A DNA stretch of 64,000 bases from Moringa oleifera (GCA_021397835.1 JAJFZO010000609.1:8310001-8374000), one strand, 5' to 3'; shown: positions 24,091 to 38,560, numbered from the stretch's first letter. Translations and numbers: made by a program. The notes: a model not told the origin generated them from the letters alone.

Positions 24091-26740
24091 ATACTTTCCT
24101 TTTTTTTTTCTGTAACTTTGCTAGATCACTTTCAGCAACATTTTTTACCTTGATTCAGCAAAGTGGTACTGAGGCAGACTTTGCTATATCAAAAAACCAA
24201 ATCATCATTCAATGTCTATTCTTAGCAACTCTTTGCACCTTTGTAGCTTTTCAAAATGAATAACCTTTATGGCCATATTTGAAGGTTATCTTCAGTTCTA
24301 ATCTTTTCTAGTTTGAGACAACCGTCCTCTACGTTCTCCCATATGAAATGATACTTTGACATCAAGGTGTTTACTATGCCTATAGTGAATGGATTCGTGC
24401 GTAAATGTATTGTTGACTGACTATTTGAAGATAAGATCATATTGAAGCTATATAATCATAATTTTTTTAGCAATCCAAGCAACCAGATTTCCTTTTTGAA
24501 ATTCTCTGTCGTTAATATATATTCAACTTCTATGTTGGATAGGGCTACAATAGGTTAAAGTTGAGCCTTTCAACTCACACAACAACCTTTATACATGAAT
24601 ACATATATATACAATAATCTTCTTTTATCTTTATCACCAGCAAAATCAGAATATACATAATCCATCAACTTTTGTTGCATAAAGTCTTTTTTCTCATAGA
24701 TCAATCCATGATTCTTGGTCCCATATAGGTATCTTAGAAGGCACTCCTTTCCTAAGATTAGCTATATATCTACTAAGCAAGTTGATTGCATAGTAAAGAT
24801 CAGGTCAATTACAAATCATGGCATACATCATTAAACCCACTATACTAGACTACGGAATGTTGACCATTTTTTTGTCTTTCCTTTTCAATGTTGGGGCAAC
24901 CACTTGCGAATAATTTGAAGTGATTTCTTAAGGAAACATTCACCCTTTAGATTAATCTATTATAAGTTTTTTAGCAACCTTATGCAAGCAATGTTGTTGG
25001 GATAACTTTATATAACATCTCCTATTCCTTTGTATTTGAATACCAAGGATTTTATATATCACACTCCATATTGATTCTTTGAATGCTACTGTGGGCGACG
25101 AGTATGTTATCAACGTAAAGTTGCAACATCACAACTTCATTACTGCCAGCATCCCTGAAGTATAAACATGCATCATAGCTAATTCTTTTTAAATTTTCTA
25201 GGATCACAAAAGAGTTAAACTTCTCGTATCATTGCCTGAAAGTGATTGTTTCAAGCCTTACAAGAATTTCTTAAGCAAACATACTTGATCTTCTCTCCTT
25301 TTTTTTTTTTTTTTTTTTTCTCTTTTAAAGCTTTCTAGTTACCTTATATAGATGGTTTCCTCTAATTCTCTATAAAGGAAAGCTATCTTTACATCTAATT
25401 GGTTAAACTCTAGTTCTCCTTTATGACCTTGGCTAGAATAGCTCTTATAGTCTTATACTTCCCTACATGTGAAAAGATTTTTGAATAATCTACTTTAGCC
25501 ACTTGGGTAAAGCCTTTGACTACCAATCTAGCCTTGATATTTTAGGAGTTCCACCACTATTTGCCTTTTTAACTTTACACATCCATTTGTAGTGTACCAA
25601 TTTCTTATTTTCGGTCTTTCAACTAATTACCAAGTCCGATTTACATGAAGAAAGTCCATTTCTTCTAGCATTACTCGATACCATAACTTTGTTTGTTGCC
25701 CTGTCATAACTTGTCTGAAGCTCCTTGGTTCTAAGTATTCCATATGCTTAATAGTGCTTAAAGTATAAGCCAATAATTCTCCTTCAACTAAGTTGAAACT
25801 AGACTTTTCTTATCGGAATCTTTTAAGGGGGTTTAATGCTTTTTCTAGTTTTGTCTTTGGTTAACTGATAATGTTTAATTATATACCATCGTTTCCAAAG
25901 TTTTCCTCTTTTGCTTTAATTCTAGATTGGTCTAGTTGCTGAAATGTGGTTGCTGGGATATCTTGAGATTTTAAGAGATGCCTTGTAGCTTCATTAGTCA
26001 TCATAGGCTCCATCTCTACTCAAGATACTCTTTTAAAGCTAGATATATTTTCAACAGCTTCTGTTTCATCAAGAGCTTTACCTAATTGACTAAAAGCATA
26101 GATGCCTCATTAAAATTAACATCTCTACTTATAATTGTCTTGTAGCCTGATCCATGCTTAATGTAGATTTTATATCCTTTTACACCATTTGGATACCCAA
26201 GAAAAATACCTTTAATAGCTTTTAGATCAAGCTTACCTTCTCTTTGATGTGCATAGGCTACATAACTAAAGACTCTCAAATGTTTTAGGCTTAGAAGCCT
26301 TTTTTTCCACAATTTCTTTTAGGTGTCTTCAAGCTTATGGCCTAGACATCTATTTATCAAATAGGTCGCTACTAAGACAACTTCTCCTTGAAATCCCTTA
26401 TTCAGGCCAACTATAAAAAGCATGCACTTAACCCTATCCATTAATGTTCTATTCATCCTCTTAGTTACTCCATTCCATTGAAAAGTAACCCTTATTATTC
26501 GGTGTCTTAAATTTTTTTGTTTCTTACAATATTGATCAAACGCTTTGTTACAATATTCTAAGCCATTATCAGTTTTTAGCACTTTAATCTCACTAGAGAT
26601 ATGCATTCGATGAAGTAAAAGGATGCTTCTTTTAATCGATAGGTTGATGTTTATGATGATCATGTTGACGATGACGACGACTATGATAACGAATTGGGAT
26701 GCAATTAGATTAAGATTTTCTTTTGTTTTGAACATGTTAT
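24091..26740 (-). mobile_element. Eroded Ty1-copia retrotransposon (integrase, reverse transcriptase, RNase H fragments)
   Basis: Degenerate pol region on the minus strand, with many stops and frameshifts. From 26735 down: an integrase core piece with KTDNGLEYC and KRMNRTLM and then YLINRC. Next is the post-integrase stretch KLDLKAIKGIFLGYPNGVKGYK (26082-26312), then reverse transcriptase pieces near 25540-25310 (ARLVVKGFTQ; later QLDVKIAFLYRELEE). YVDN at 25106-25117 stands where active elements have YVDD. An RNase H piece with SDFAGDKDKRR lies near 24620-24650, and a C-terminal KHLDVKYHF-like piece near 24350. The integrase catalytic Glu is replaced by Lys (near 26461). Gag, protease and the 5' LTR are missing. 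The element is clearly dead. Confidence 0.85.
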
Positions 26741-28300
26741 GTATGTATTTGAATATTTTGATAATTAATATGATGATTTATGTTATATTATTGAATGTTG
26801 TTGTTTGTATAATTTAATGTAATTTATATAATTTTATTTATTTAAAGATTTTGTTTTATTTATGAAAATATTTAATTAATTGTATAATAATTTATGAATT
26901 GAAAAAATACATATATCATAATTTATGCATTTATAAATTAGAAATATATATTTACTAATTAAAAAATAATAAGAAAATATTTTTTTAAAAATTATAATTT
27001 TAAAACTCCAACAGTAAATTTTCATGAGAAATCATTAGAATTTTATATTTAGGGTTGGAATTTAATAGAATAAAATAATTAAAATATATTATTATATTAA
27101 ATAATTCCAAGGGAATCAGTTTCATTAAAATTAATAGTAAAAATATGTATTTTATTTTACAACATTCCAACAGAAAGACTTTCCTTAAAAAATTTGAAAA
27201 CTTCAATGAAATTATTTTTGATAAAATATATATAAATAATTCTAAAAATAATCTTATGAAATATTTAGAAAATTAAACAAAAAAATTATTCATCATTTTT
27301 TAAAAAAAATTTCAACTAAAATAATTTTGTTGGAATAAATATTACAATATAATTTTATTATTTTATTATTTTAATAGAATAATCCAAGGATCTAGTATCA
27401 TAAAACTTTCGACAATCATTTACATATATTATTGACCATAAATTAAGTCGATACACTTCAGAATTTCAATCAAAATTTCGCAATTGAAACTTTATATTAT
27501 GTTTACTTTTTTAAAAAATATGACCAATTTTTTTCAACAAAAAAATTATCATTAGAATTCGATTAGAATATCAATTTTTTAGTGATTCATTTCTATTGAA
27601 ATTTTCAATGAAACAAGAAATTTTAAAGAAAATTCACTAAATTTCATTGAAATTTTTATTGAAAATTATTTTGTTCCAAATATTAAAATAGAATAGATGC
27701 ACACATGGTGGCATTAAAACACAAATATTAAAAAAAAAAAAAAGCTAAAAGACACTGAAGATAATAGTGAAATTAGTGAAAATGATACAATATTGTATAT
27801 TTTTTAATATGTGTTTTTTTCTTAACTTTGTTAGAAACTTATTTTCTTTTATTTATACAAATTTAATTTTTTTGATATTATTTAAATCCGTTTATCATAT
27901 ATAAATCCTTGATACTTTGGGTAAACGTGTAACTTATGATGAATATTTTAATCACTTATAAGAAGAAGGTTTATCATACTATTTGACATTAAATATTTTA
28001 ATTTAATTTGATACTTCTTTATCTACTACACTGCTAATTAAATGAGAATGTCTATGAATATAATAATGACATTTAAAAATGTTAACGATGATCATTTGTC
28101 CAAAATCAATACATTAAAGATCTTATGCCTCTTTGTATAAATTTGATGTACATTGATTTTATTATTAAAATTTATATTATATTTCATGAATTTGTATTTA
28201 TAACAGGATGTCATTTGAACTAAGTTATTAAAAAAATTAAATAAATAATAGTTTATTATGTAAAATTGAATAATTTAATATATATAATAATTAAATATTA
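26741..28300. other. AT-rich intergenic DNA with degenerate palindromic repeats
   Basis: No coding sequence was recognised. Between about 26990 and 27690 there are many variants of a short palindromic motif of the type TTTTCAATGAAAATT and AATTTTCATTGAA. They resemble the array at 46.8-47.6 kb. Such arrays can be subterminal repeats of a DNA transposon, but no terminal inverted repeat was identified. Confidence 0.4.
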
Positions 28301-29376
28301 ACATTTTAAAGATAAAATTTAAATATATTAAAATTTAAAACAAATATTATTTTAAATTTTAGAAAATACTCTCACCAAATCGTTACTTTAAATTTTTAAA
28401 TATTTTTAAATAGATCTTGATTGATAAAAAATAGTTAAATTAAACTTCGTTTAAATTATTATAAAAAGTATACTTTCAATGCTGAAATGCTCAAAAATTA
28501 TTTGAAGAAATTCTACACTCCATATGGAGTCAACATAATAATTTTTTTTTAATCTCACAAGCTATTTATTTTATTATTTTAATTTTTTGACAACAAAATT
28601 TTTTTTAGAAATATTCCATCAGTAAAAAAAATAAAAATTTTGTATAATGGTAGTTTAAATAATTCTTTATATCTATAAAAATTTCATGGTAAAATTTATA
28701 ATACAAAATCTTCAAAAATTATTATTATTTTTTATTAGAACTATTAGATCTATGTCACGGGCTTCTCACATTTCTAACAAAAACCTACCTGGTATTTTTG
28801 TCTTTAGATATATATCACAAGAGAGCACCATTAGATATTTTAACATTAATCAAATTCATAATGTAACTGTAAACTTTAATACTTACTAACTCTTTGTATT
28901 TTACCATTCAAGTTAACTTTCAATGGAAATATTGCATCCTACTAAACACATATTTAATATTTATCTCCCAATCTAGATATTAATTTACACATTGTATAGT
29001 TAATTACAAGATTATTGACTGTTGTTTAGTTGATTATGCTACTGTAATAAACGATTAACTTAACATAATGATCTTCCTCTTTCCTTAATATCAAATGTAC
29101 ATTTATAAACATCCTGAAATGAAAATACCAGCAAAGAACTTCCTCAATTTATTCAGAAAATGAAAACCTCAATATCTCAAATCTTTTACGAAATAAAAAC
29201 TTTGTTTCTCTCCACCGAGAATACTAGAATAACCAGATTTTCTTCCCGATTTTTTGATCTCTTCAAATCTAAAAGTTTGATCTATTCCACAGACATTCTG
29301 ACTGATCAAAATTTAACAACTCCCAATCCAACTAATTCAAGAGATAAGAGTTATCCACTTCCGTTTCTGTTTAATT
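28301..29376. repeat. 3'-flank block of truncated MBD copies, instance B
   Basis: Shared with the 3' flanks of copies C (about 38600-39890), D (about 50900-51350) and E (about 60160-60791), but absent behind gene A. It supplies the stop codon and presumably the polyadenylation region of the truncated MBD genes. The part next to the gene (TGACTGATCAAAATTTAACA and onward) is the best conserved. Confidence 0.7.
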
Positions 29377-32300
29377 CTAATCCTTCTTTGAAACTGATGA
29401 TTTTCTGCCTCGTTTCTTCTTTGGGGGCTCAGTTTCTGGCACAGGTGCTGCTGCCTTTGCCCTTTCACTAATCCTCAGTGACCTCCTTGGCATCTCACCA
29501 GTGCCCCAATCAAACTCTGATAATGCTGGACCACCAGGGTGTGCCTTAAGGTACTGGTTCAACAGCTTCCTATTGCTTATCTCCTCTCCAGTAGGGGAAG
29601 TGAATGTGATTTCATTTTTCTTGGGGTTCCCACCTTCCTTAGGCATAAACTGCAAAGGAAAACAAGCAATGAAGATATACTGAGGAACACTACAGTAAAC
29701 ACAGGTACTAGCAAGTTAGACAAATATATAGTACCTAAATAACTGAATTTGGAAACTGCAACTCGAGGGTTCAAGCCGTGGAAATGCCTAGAACCACAAT
29801 AAACTTTTAAAATTTCTTGACGTGAATGCCTATGACTAGAATTTAAATCACTAATGAAGAATAAATGGTCAATGACACAGTGTATCAAATGATTTTTTAA
29901 GCCCTCATAAAGACTTGTATGACATACCCGTGGAAATTAAAGTTAAATCATAATATCATTGTGTTATGATTAAGTGAGCCAATCAGTACGTTCAGAAGCC
30001 TAACCTGTTAAATGGATGATGGCAGAAACCTAAAGTCAATCCAAGTGGAATACCTGCCTGATTTTCAGATCTCCTTCAAGATGCTATACAGAGAGATCTT
30101 TTCTATTTGTCAGCACCAGGATTGAACACAACCTTCAGCACGTGGCATTCAACATGCAATCCAGCCAACACAGGACTTTTGCCTGAACAAAATGATAAAT
30201 GCTCGTGGAAGACAAAACACATTTCAAGAAGGGAAAAGGAGTTTACAGAAAACGGTAAAGACTAAACATGAAACACTAGTGCATGACAAAGCAATGTAAT
30301 CCCTTGCTCTCCTGGAGTGGCTTTGAGATTGAGAAAACATGTATGGAATTTTCCTACTTTATGATCGCCTTCTTGTTGCATTGCAATTCATCTGAATGTG
30401 CACACATGGGGCATGCACATGGCAACAAAGATGACTGATCGTTACCAATGTTTTATTATGCTGGTAAAATTGCTTGGCGGTAAGACAAAAATCCACAAAA
30501 TCAGTATGGACAGTTTAGCATGTCGAATTGGCTGCCCAAGAAGACCCATATGAAAAGAAGAAAAATGACCATAAAACTAAATTTAAAGCAGCACCAAGCA
30601 GGCACGTAGTAAGAGAGTCCTCATATAGCTACAGTGAATAGTGGAAGCAACAAAAGGAACTAATATAGTTTCAAGTGGAATGAGCAAAAGGAAAAACAAC
30701 AAGGCAAAAAGGGACACTGCCAAGCAGTGATAAAATCATCGTTGAGTACAGTCTAGATGAGTCAGAATAGAAACAGGGAATCAAAGTTGTAGGACTCCTA
30801 GAAATCAGGGTACAGACTATTGATGGTGTTGTTGCCATGTGTACACACAATCGACCAACCTGTCACTACTGTGAAACATTAACAAACGTGTCAATTGTGT
30901 CTAGATAGGTGACTGGATCTATTGCAGTTGCTATTTATGGATGCATGATAGGGCAAAATTTGCATTTTGTAATCCTTTCCAAAGATTTGATATATAAAGG
31001 TACAATCATCATAAAACTTCGATTACATAAGGGCTTCTCTAAACAGTCACAAATAGCATACACAAATGAGTAAGGGAGTGGAAAGGAACCGCTTAGATAT
31101 CAGGGCAAGTAATATTCTCAAAATCACATGTCAAAATGAAAGAACGTTTATTTCCAGTCAAAGCATTCCACAATAGTAGCGGTATTTGATTCCCTACATG
31201 GTTGATCTAAAGGGGTTCACTACATTCAATTCACCGATACAGAAGAAAAGGAACACACCCCTATCCTTTGCTACCAATCACCAGAAGAAACTAAATACCT
31301 TAAATTAGGTTAGCTGCCAAAGGTTGTTTATGCTTTTTATTCCGCGTGCTTTAGTATATGCACAAATATTTTTGACAATAAAAGGCAGATGTGTAAATAT
31401 ACTTTATTGCCTTAACAAAACAAGGCCCTAAACTTTCACTGAATTAATTCCTGGCAACGGAACCTGATAAGACGGACCTCTTATCATCTGTAGAAGCTAC
31501 TAACACCAGCAGGTTCTGCCCAAACAGTCAGAAAAATGATTTTCATAAAGTCTACTGGATGCATACAATTCCCTCTTTACTATCCTTTCCATTATTTTAA
31601 TAGCAAAGCTCTAAGCAATGAAGATTAACATTTGGAACCTATTTGACCATTTTATCCACATGACCATGGTGACTCCTCCCCTCCGACTACACTTTCTCTT
31701 TTAGCCATTTTCTTTTCATTAAAAGAACAAAACATCTTTATGGACAAGACTACCATGCTGTTTATGTATAAAACGTCTTTCTAGCTGGAAAGTCTTACCA
31801 GATTTGTGAATAAGGAAAGACTATCCACCAGATTGAATTATCTGATATTGAGTTGTTTCTTGATTTTGTAACAGGAAAAGGAAATATTAGGAGCACCATA
31901 CAGTAAGTCCACACAGACACAAAGCAAAATAATTTAACATATAGGATTATAATTGCCAATGTATATCATTCTCTAATAGTCTAATATGTTTCAGGCATCT
32001 ATCTTAAAGGTCTAGCTCAAAGCATCACTTTTGCTAATGATCCTGGACCTGAATAACTTACACAATATAACAACTTGCATGAGTTCCTCACCATGAAGGT
32101 TAAATTGCTCACTATTTAACCAAAGAGTTACATAGAAGGGAGTGAAACATAACCGAGAGGTTCATCCTCAGCATGTAAAGAGCTTCTTCAAGCTCATTCA
32201 CCAACCTAAACAAACTTAAGTCAAGTTGTCGGCAAAAGTTTGTTGTTCACGAAGCTCAAGAGGTGGAGAGCATCAATCTATAGGTTGTAACTATTTGCTA

Positions 32301-34110
32301 AGCCAATCAATCAGTTCAAATCAAATCTCATCAATCAACATTACTGAACATTAGAACAACAGACAAAAATCATGTAGAACTGTTCTTCCTTCAAATGAAT
32401 TGATTCCCTTTAATTATTGGCTAAAATACAAACTGAACAAGTAGACAAGCTCGAGACTGCATGATTTGATTAGTCTTGGGCAAAAGTTAATATCCAACAT
32501 ACTGTCAAGTTAAGTATCATGAGATTGAACAAACTAGAAGTTGACTGAACTCATCCCTACTCGCTAAGAATCATATGTAGAACAACAAAATCAAAGGATT
32601 TTGGATAATATAGTTTCTTATAACAATATGAAGAGCTGAAAACTCTTAACTTCTAGATAGTTAACTACACTTGTAACATAGGAGGTGTCGCTTGGAGCTA
32701 GTTGCATTTAAGAAAAATTTATTTTATTTGTTTCTAATAAAAAAGAAGAAACGTTTAAAATTCTCCTAAGCTTAATATGCACCTCGGAGAAACTTTACTT
32801 TGAAGGACAAGGAAGTATTGGATTTCTTTATTTTACAGAGCCTACATATTAAAGAAATTTAACTGTGCGGCAAAAAATTTTGAAGTTTCTTTCTCTGACA
32901 CAGACTGCATCCCCTCCGAACCTTATGCTAAATATAATCGACAAATGCTCATTCAGAAGAAGGTTAAGTCCAGGAAACTTAATTCGACATGTCACCTTAA
33001 CAATCTGAAGACTCAACCACTTGAAAAGCAGCTTCTGAAATATGCCAGGCAACAAAAACATGCCTCATTTGTCAAGAAAGCTAAAATGCTTGACCAATTC
33101 ATTGGTGACAAAGTTTTGTAATAGCAAAGATGTGACATAGTTAAGAGGTGTGTTCATTTAAAAATAATTATTGGCTAAAATACAAACCAAAAAAGTAGAA
33201 AAGCTCGAGCTTGCATGATTTGATTAGTCTCAGGCACAAGTTAATATCCAACATACTCTCAAGTTACGTATCATGCGATTGAACAAACTAGGAGTTTACT
33301 GGACTCGTCCCTACTCGCTAAGAATCATATGTAGAACAACAAAATCAAAGGAGTTTGGATAATCTAGTTTCTTATAACATTAGGTAGAGCTGAAAACTCT
33401 ACACTTCTGGATAGTTAAAAATAATACGATCACAAACAACATGACCATGATAATCAAAAGCGAAATACTAGAATCTAAAAATGGAAACAAAGAAATACTA
33501 GAATCCAAAAACGTAAACAGCCAAATACAGTCATATTCATGACAACAACTCATTTTCCACATCAATAAATAAACAAATGAGAACTATTTCGACTGTAATT
33601 ATTTTCCTTCATAAACAAATACTATGGAAAGAAAAACATAACCACAGAAGAGATTAGATATTGAAATATTACAGCATGACTTTAATTCCACCATTTCATT
33701 TAGAAAGTCATATTTCGAACAGAAGTAATCTTTCTAATGTATATACAAATAAGCAGAAGCATCGACAAATTCAGGGGCAACTGAAACTCTTGCCAAAGTA
33801 AAAGAACTTTAAGAGTGAACGAAGTGACTAAACCATGGGTTTCTACAAAACCCGATAATGAAGTACCACTGTCACATAGGGGTTGGGGAAAAGGTAGTTC
33901 AGGGAAATCACACTCAGTAGAGGCACCAGAAGAAACAATCAGTACCAGTTATAAATTATCAGATACCTAAAACAGCCGCAAATTCCACAGAAGGAAGAAA
34001 ACCCACAACTAATTAATGGAAATTAACAGAATCAAGGCACACAAGCCACAGGTCAATCAACAAATTAAGACTCAAAAACCCTATTGCATTGAGAGAGACA
34101 GATGGGGGGG

Positions 34111-34153
<43 letters not shown>

Positions 34154-34253
34154 AAGAAACCTTCTTCTTCCAACCAGCAGGAGCAGGGAGTTCAGTGCTG
34201 ACATCCTCTTTTGCAGTCTCAACCTCCATCTTCTTATCCAGCGAGCTGTCCAT
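29377..34253 (-). CDS. Truncated methyl-CpG-binding domain protein 10/11-like, copy B
   Basis: Coding exons 34253-34161 (31 residues) and 29649-29377 (90 residues), 121 residues in all, across a 4.5 kb intron. Splice sites are intact and the frame is uninterrupted. The protein holds the complete MBD ([11 protein letters not shown], then [37 protein letters not shown]), [13 protein letters not shown] and a basic KKKRGRKSS end. It stops after SVSKKD. The acidic tail of about 130 residues seen in copy A is missing because homology to A ends exactly there. The loop segment follows the usual family pattern, unlike A and C. One Gln common in the other copies is Leu here (RKLL). Expected to be nuclear; function is inferred only from the domain. 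It might act as a short DNA-binding form or be silent. Confidence 0.78.
32903..33121 (+). other. Intronic open frame on opposite strand, unknown family (in MBD copy B)
   Basis: Open from [11 protein letters not shown] to KARMLD-like end ([21 protein letters not shown], then a stop). About 70 codons, rich in Lys and Gln. A pyrimidine tract and ACACAG just before it resemble a 3' splice site. Copy C holds the same frame intact, copy A holds it broken, and D and E have deleted it. I do not recognise the family. It may be a captured exon of another gene. Confidence 0.35.
34104..34149. repeat. G10 run plus (GA)n microsatellite in intron of MBD copy B
   Basis: Ten G at 34104-34113 lead into GA repeats to 34149, immediately after the exon 2 donor on the minus strand. 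The G run is specific to this copy in length. Confidence 0.85.
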
Positions 34254-34384
34254 ATCACCTACCCAATTCCATACAACAGGCGTATTACAATCACGTATAC
34301 GACAACATACATACAAGCAATGCCATGTAAGAATCAGACAGAAACCAAAAGACAAGCTAGAGAGAAAGAGGAAGAGACACTCAC

Positions 34385-34700
34385 CTATCCCGTCGACAAA
34401 GGCGTCTACTATGATAGTGTGGAATGTACAAAGGGTATTTATCTGTTCTTTTAACCCTTTTATTGGTTGTAGTTAATTCTGACGTCATTGATGACAGATA
34501 ATGACAAAACGTAAGTGGCAGCTCAGTGCCTCTTTCTGTCTCTATCTGTCCCTCTTTCTCCGTCGCTTTCGAGAGATTGCCGTTGCTTCATGTGTTGGGT
34601 TTGGTCATTTAAGAAACGTGACAGATGAGATTACAGAACGACACCTGGCCTCCTTGGTGGCAACACAGAGAAATCTAAATTAAATCTTTGGTGCACCAAA
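34385..34700 (-). promoter_or_regulatory. Promoter and non-coding first exon of MBD copy B
   Basis: The non-coding exon ends at 34385 (donor GTGAGT). The next exon begins at 34258, five bases before the start codon. TGACGTCA palindrome at 34480-34487 and CCAAT box (ATTGG on plus) at 34462-34466, same order and spacing as in copies C, D and E. Confidence 0.6.
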
Positions 34701-35611
34701 TTTTAAAAATAATATATTATGAATATTTGATGTAACAACATTATATGTTTTCTTTAATTTGTATGTTTCTATATTTATTTTCATCATTTTTATTAATGTA
34801 TATAATAACTTCAGATATCCCTTCTCTAGTAATTTTTACATACTTGTCACATTAATATGTTCCGTAATATCAATTTTTTTATCAAGTATAAATTAACTTT
34901 AGTAATATTTTAAGGGATTTATTCTTTTTATATCTTTCTAGGCATGGTTTTGTATTTTATTTTATTTTTATATAAAAATAAAATTTTAATTTTAAAATAA
35001 ATAATATATATTTATATCTAAATTTAAATTTAAGTCAATGAAAGACATTTGTTAATTGGTATAAAATATTATCAACCTATAATAATGAATATATAATTTT
35101 AAATTGAACATAATTACCATTAACAAATTTTAAGGACTCTCTCTCTCTATATATATATATATGTATATAGTATAACTATGCCAATATACTACGAAAATTA
35201 GAATCTTTAAGTATAGAATTCTAAGACAAAGATGTTAGCATATAAAAGACATTTATAAATTTGAATAAGTGTCATTTTATTAAAATTGCTTTATAAAAAT
35301 ATTAAAATATTTTTTATTCGTAATTGATAAAAGAATAGTATCATATGTTCAAGACAATGACGTATTTAAGACCATATCTTATTTAATTTTGTTATACATG
35401 TTTTAAAATATCTAACTTCAAACATCTTATTTAATTAAATCAATCATGTTTCAAAATATGGAGAGCTTGTTTTCTAATTTAATTATGTCATTCATGTATT
35501 AATGTGTCAAAATTTTGATATATATATATATATATATATATATGTCTTTATCTCAACAAGAATGTCAAATCTTGATTAAATTTATCATAGATTTTTATTT
35601 TTTCTTTTTTT

Positions 35612-37700
35612 TTTGAATTTACATTGAATATTTTAGCACTCAAGTTAATTATACGATTCATTTCAATTGCAGCACCAAATTTCATTAAAGTATTAAGCCT
35701 TTGCTTGCATTTTTTTAATAAAAAATAAAAGAAAAAAAAAACATTTTTTAGTATTTGACTTTTAAATATTTTGATCTCAAAAACTTCTCTTTTGCATTAC
35801 AAGAATGTTAAAATATCAGTTAAATTTGTTATTCAACAATTATTTTTCCTTTAATACACATTGAAGATTTCAATATATCAATTTTACACTTAATTTCAAT
35901 TGCCATATCTAATTTCATTAACATATCGATTTTTTTCTTGATTTTTTTGTTCAATGCTTTTGTTATCACTATTGCATTGCTATTATAAGGGGAAAATCCT
36001 TATTTTGCTTGGCTCAATAGAACCATGTTTATGCTTTTTTATTGTGGTTATTATCTTATTTTTTTGTTAAGTTTTACTATGGTTTTGAAATCCCAATCTT
36101 AAAATTGTAGTAAGAACTTAGACTTTATGCTTATTTTTTAGTTTAACATCTACCACATAAAGTCTTTTTCTATCTACTTATCATATAAGGTAATTTAAGG
36201 GTATACAATAATGTGGATTCGTCCATCGCTAATGCAAAAGCTTAAAGAGGTGGGAGATTATTGAATGATAGTTGTTTTGGATCTCTTTGAATCGATACTT
36301 TTCTTATTTTATGATTTTTAATCCTTTTTTTCTTATTTTTCTATTATAATGGGAAAAAAATGAACAATTTTTCTTTCTTTATTGGTCATTCGTTCAAAAT
36401 TCCTAAGTTGTAGTTCAAAATATTTGTTTGTTAGGTCAAGGATATAGTTATTTCTTCTTTTTGATGTAATTTGTTTATTTATGCATGCATGCTTGGATGT
36501 GTGTGTTCGTGCATGTAGTATGTACTAGCATCTCTATGTATGAAACTCTATACTATGTCCATATATGCATATGCAGCATTGTTATTATTTTTAAGGTGAA
36601 GGCCTAGTTACATTCGAAAGTTTGGTATAGGATGAGCAATTCATAATCTCATGTTAGTTTAATAGGTGTAATGAGATTTTTTTTCCATAATAGTGGTGAG
36701 AAAATTAGCTTATGGGCTCTGGAGGAAGCTCTTTATAAAAATCAGATAGTAAATTTCATTAAAAGTTATGAAAATAAAGCAAGCTTTCAACTCAAAATTT
36801 AATAAGTTCATAGAAATCATATTTTATGAATGTATAACTATACAACCAAGATAAAACATGAAAATTTATCGTTAGTGATTGCTTAAACTCATGTTGAAAT
36901 TAAACCAAATGAAGATTAGAGAAATCTTACAAATTGGGAAACAATAATTGTTAAGATATCATAGGTAATTATTGTGAGACTAGGATTTAATATCAACTTT
37001 GTAAGGAAATTGGATGCTTTGTGGTGTTCTTGTATTGCAAGAAGGATATCGACTTTTGGAATATGGAAATTTACAAAAATACAATCTAAGAAATGTATTC
37101 ACTAAATGATGACAATGATGAGTGGTGTCTTTTTTTAATTATTTATTATAATTGTTATTTTTCATTGAAAGTGCTACATTGTATGTGAGAGAATTACAAG
37201 GAAATTAAAAGATGATATTTGTAATTGAAGCCAACTTGAACCTACTGACTAATTTATAGAATATTCTTTTATTAAATTAATTAGCTTTCATCACCTAAGT
37301 ATAAGGCTTTTAAAGATACAATATAAGGCTAGCAAAATAAACAATTTTAGCATTCTTTAAGAGTTCTCAAAGTACTTTACATTTTCTCTCTTAATGATGT
37401 GAACTAGTTTATAATTGAGTATATAAGCTTTTGAGATCTTGTGTTTGCCATTGACTATCTAGATTTTTGGTTGTCTATTTTGATTGCTTTAGATTTTTAA
37501 AATTGATATTATTTTCGTTAACTCTGTTAGAAAGTAAGTATAAGATCATAATATATTTTTTCAATTATAATATGTCTAATTAATTATCAAAATTATTTAT
37601 GCTGTAAATAAGGCAGTTAGTTGTTATTGTAGAAACTGTTTAAATAATAATTTTTTTGTCAAATGTAAGATGTTATCTAATTAACTATTTTAGAATTATC
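35612..37700. repeat. Unclassified dispersed repeat, instance 1
   Basis: Contains two related monomers (about 35612 and 35853), each with a stretch of the type ATTTCAATTGC followed by ATCTAATTTCATT. These are followed by a conserved block at about 36000-36300 (TTTGCTTGGCTCAATAG, AGTAAGAAC, ATGCAAAAGCTTAAAGAGGT) and a tail to about 37700. Instances 2 to 5 are at about 37850-38560, 49612-50800, 56340-58000 and 58340-59040. It codes for nothing that I can recognise. Confidence 0.55.
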
Positions 37701-37849
37701 CTCTGCCATTAAATTGATTTTTTAAATTATTTGATATTTTTTTTTGCCATTTGTTACAAAAGTACTTTGATTACATTTGAAATTTTTAATCTTGAAAAAA
37801 AAACGTTCACTTATAATTTTGCTACAATTTTTTTTATAAAAAAATTCAC

Positions 37850-38560
37850 TTCGACTTTTTGATAATAAACTCAGTTCTACGTTTAATTTTGATTGTCGCA
37901 TCTAATTTTGTTGATGTATCGATTTTCTTTCACATTTTTTTATTGTTTTTTTTTTTTTTGGTTTTGTGTTTCCTAAGGCTTTTGTTTGCTTTCTTTTAAA
38001 GCAAAATAAAAGAAAACAAAAATGAATTATCAATTTTTAATATTTAATTCTTAAATACTTTGATTTGGTGATTTTTCTTTCACATTATAGGAATAATAAA
38101 ATTTCAAGTAAATTTGTTATCAAACAATTACTTTTTATACACAAATTTTAACAATCAGGTCATTTTTAAGCTTAATTTTGATTACTATTTCTAATTTTAT
38201 TCCTGTATTGGTTTTCTTCATTAATTTTTTCTTTTATTATTTTTTATCATTGCTCTGTCATTGCTATCACAGAGAGTTAAATCATTATTTTGCTTAGCCT
38301 AGTAGTATCATGTTTGGACTTTTCTATTTTCGTTAATCCCTTTTTTTTAGGTTAAGCCTCAATGTGGTATAGTAATCCCAACCTGAAACTTTAGTAAGAA
38401 CTTTGACTTATATGCTTATTTTCTAGTGGTTTTTTACCTATTTATATATACGTTAACTCATAGGTATATAACAAAAAGGATTTGTGCATTGGTCATGGCA
38501 AAAACTTATAAGAGATTGGAAGGCCATTAAAGAAAAGCTAATTTGGATCTTTTGAAATAT
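37850..38560. repeat. Unclassified dispersed repeat, instance 2
   Basis: Monomer-like starts near 37850 and 38135, then the conserved block at 38260-38560 with AGTAAGAACTTTGACT and GGATTTGTGCATTGG. It lies close behind instance 1 in the same orientation. Confidence 0.5.

Noticed and set aside
26623..26817. Plus-strand frame over the GATGACGACGAC triplet-rich stretch
   Set aside because: Low complexity and antisense to the copia integrase remains.
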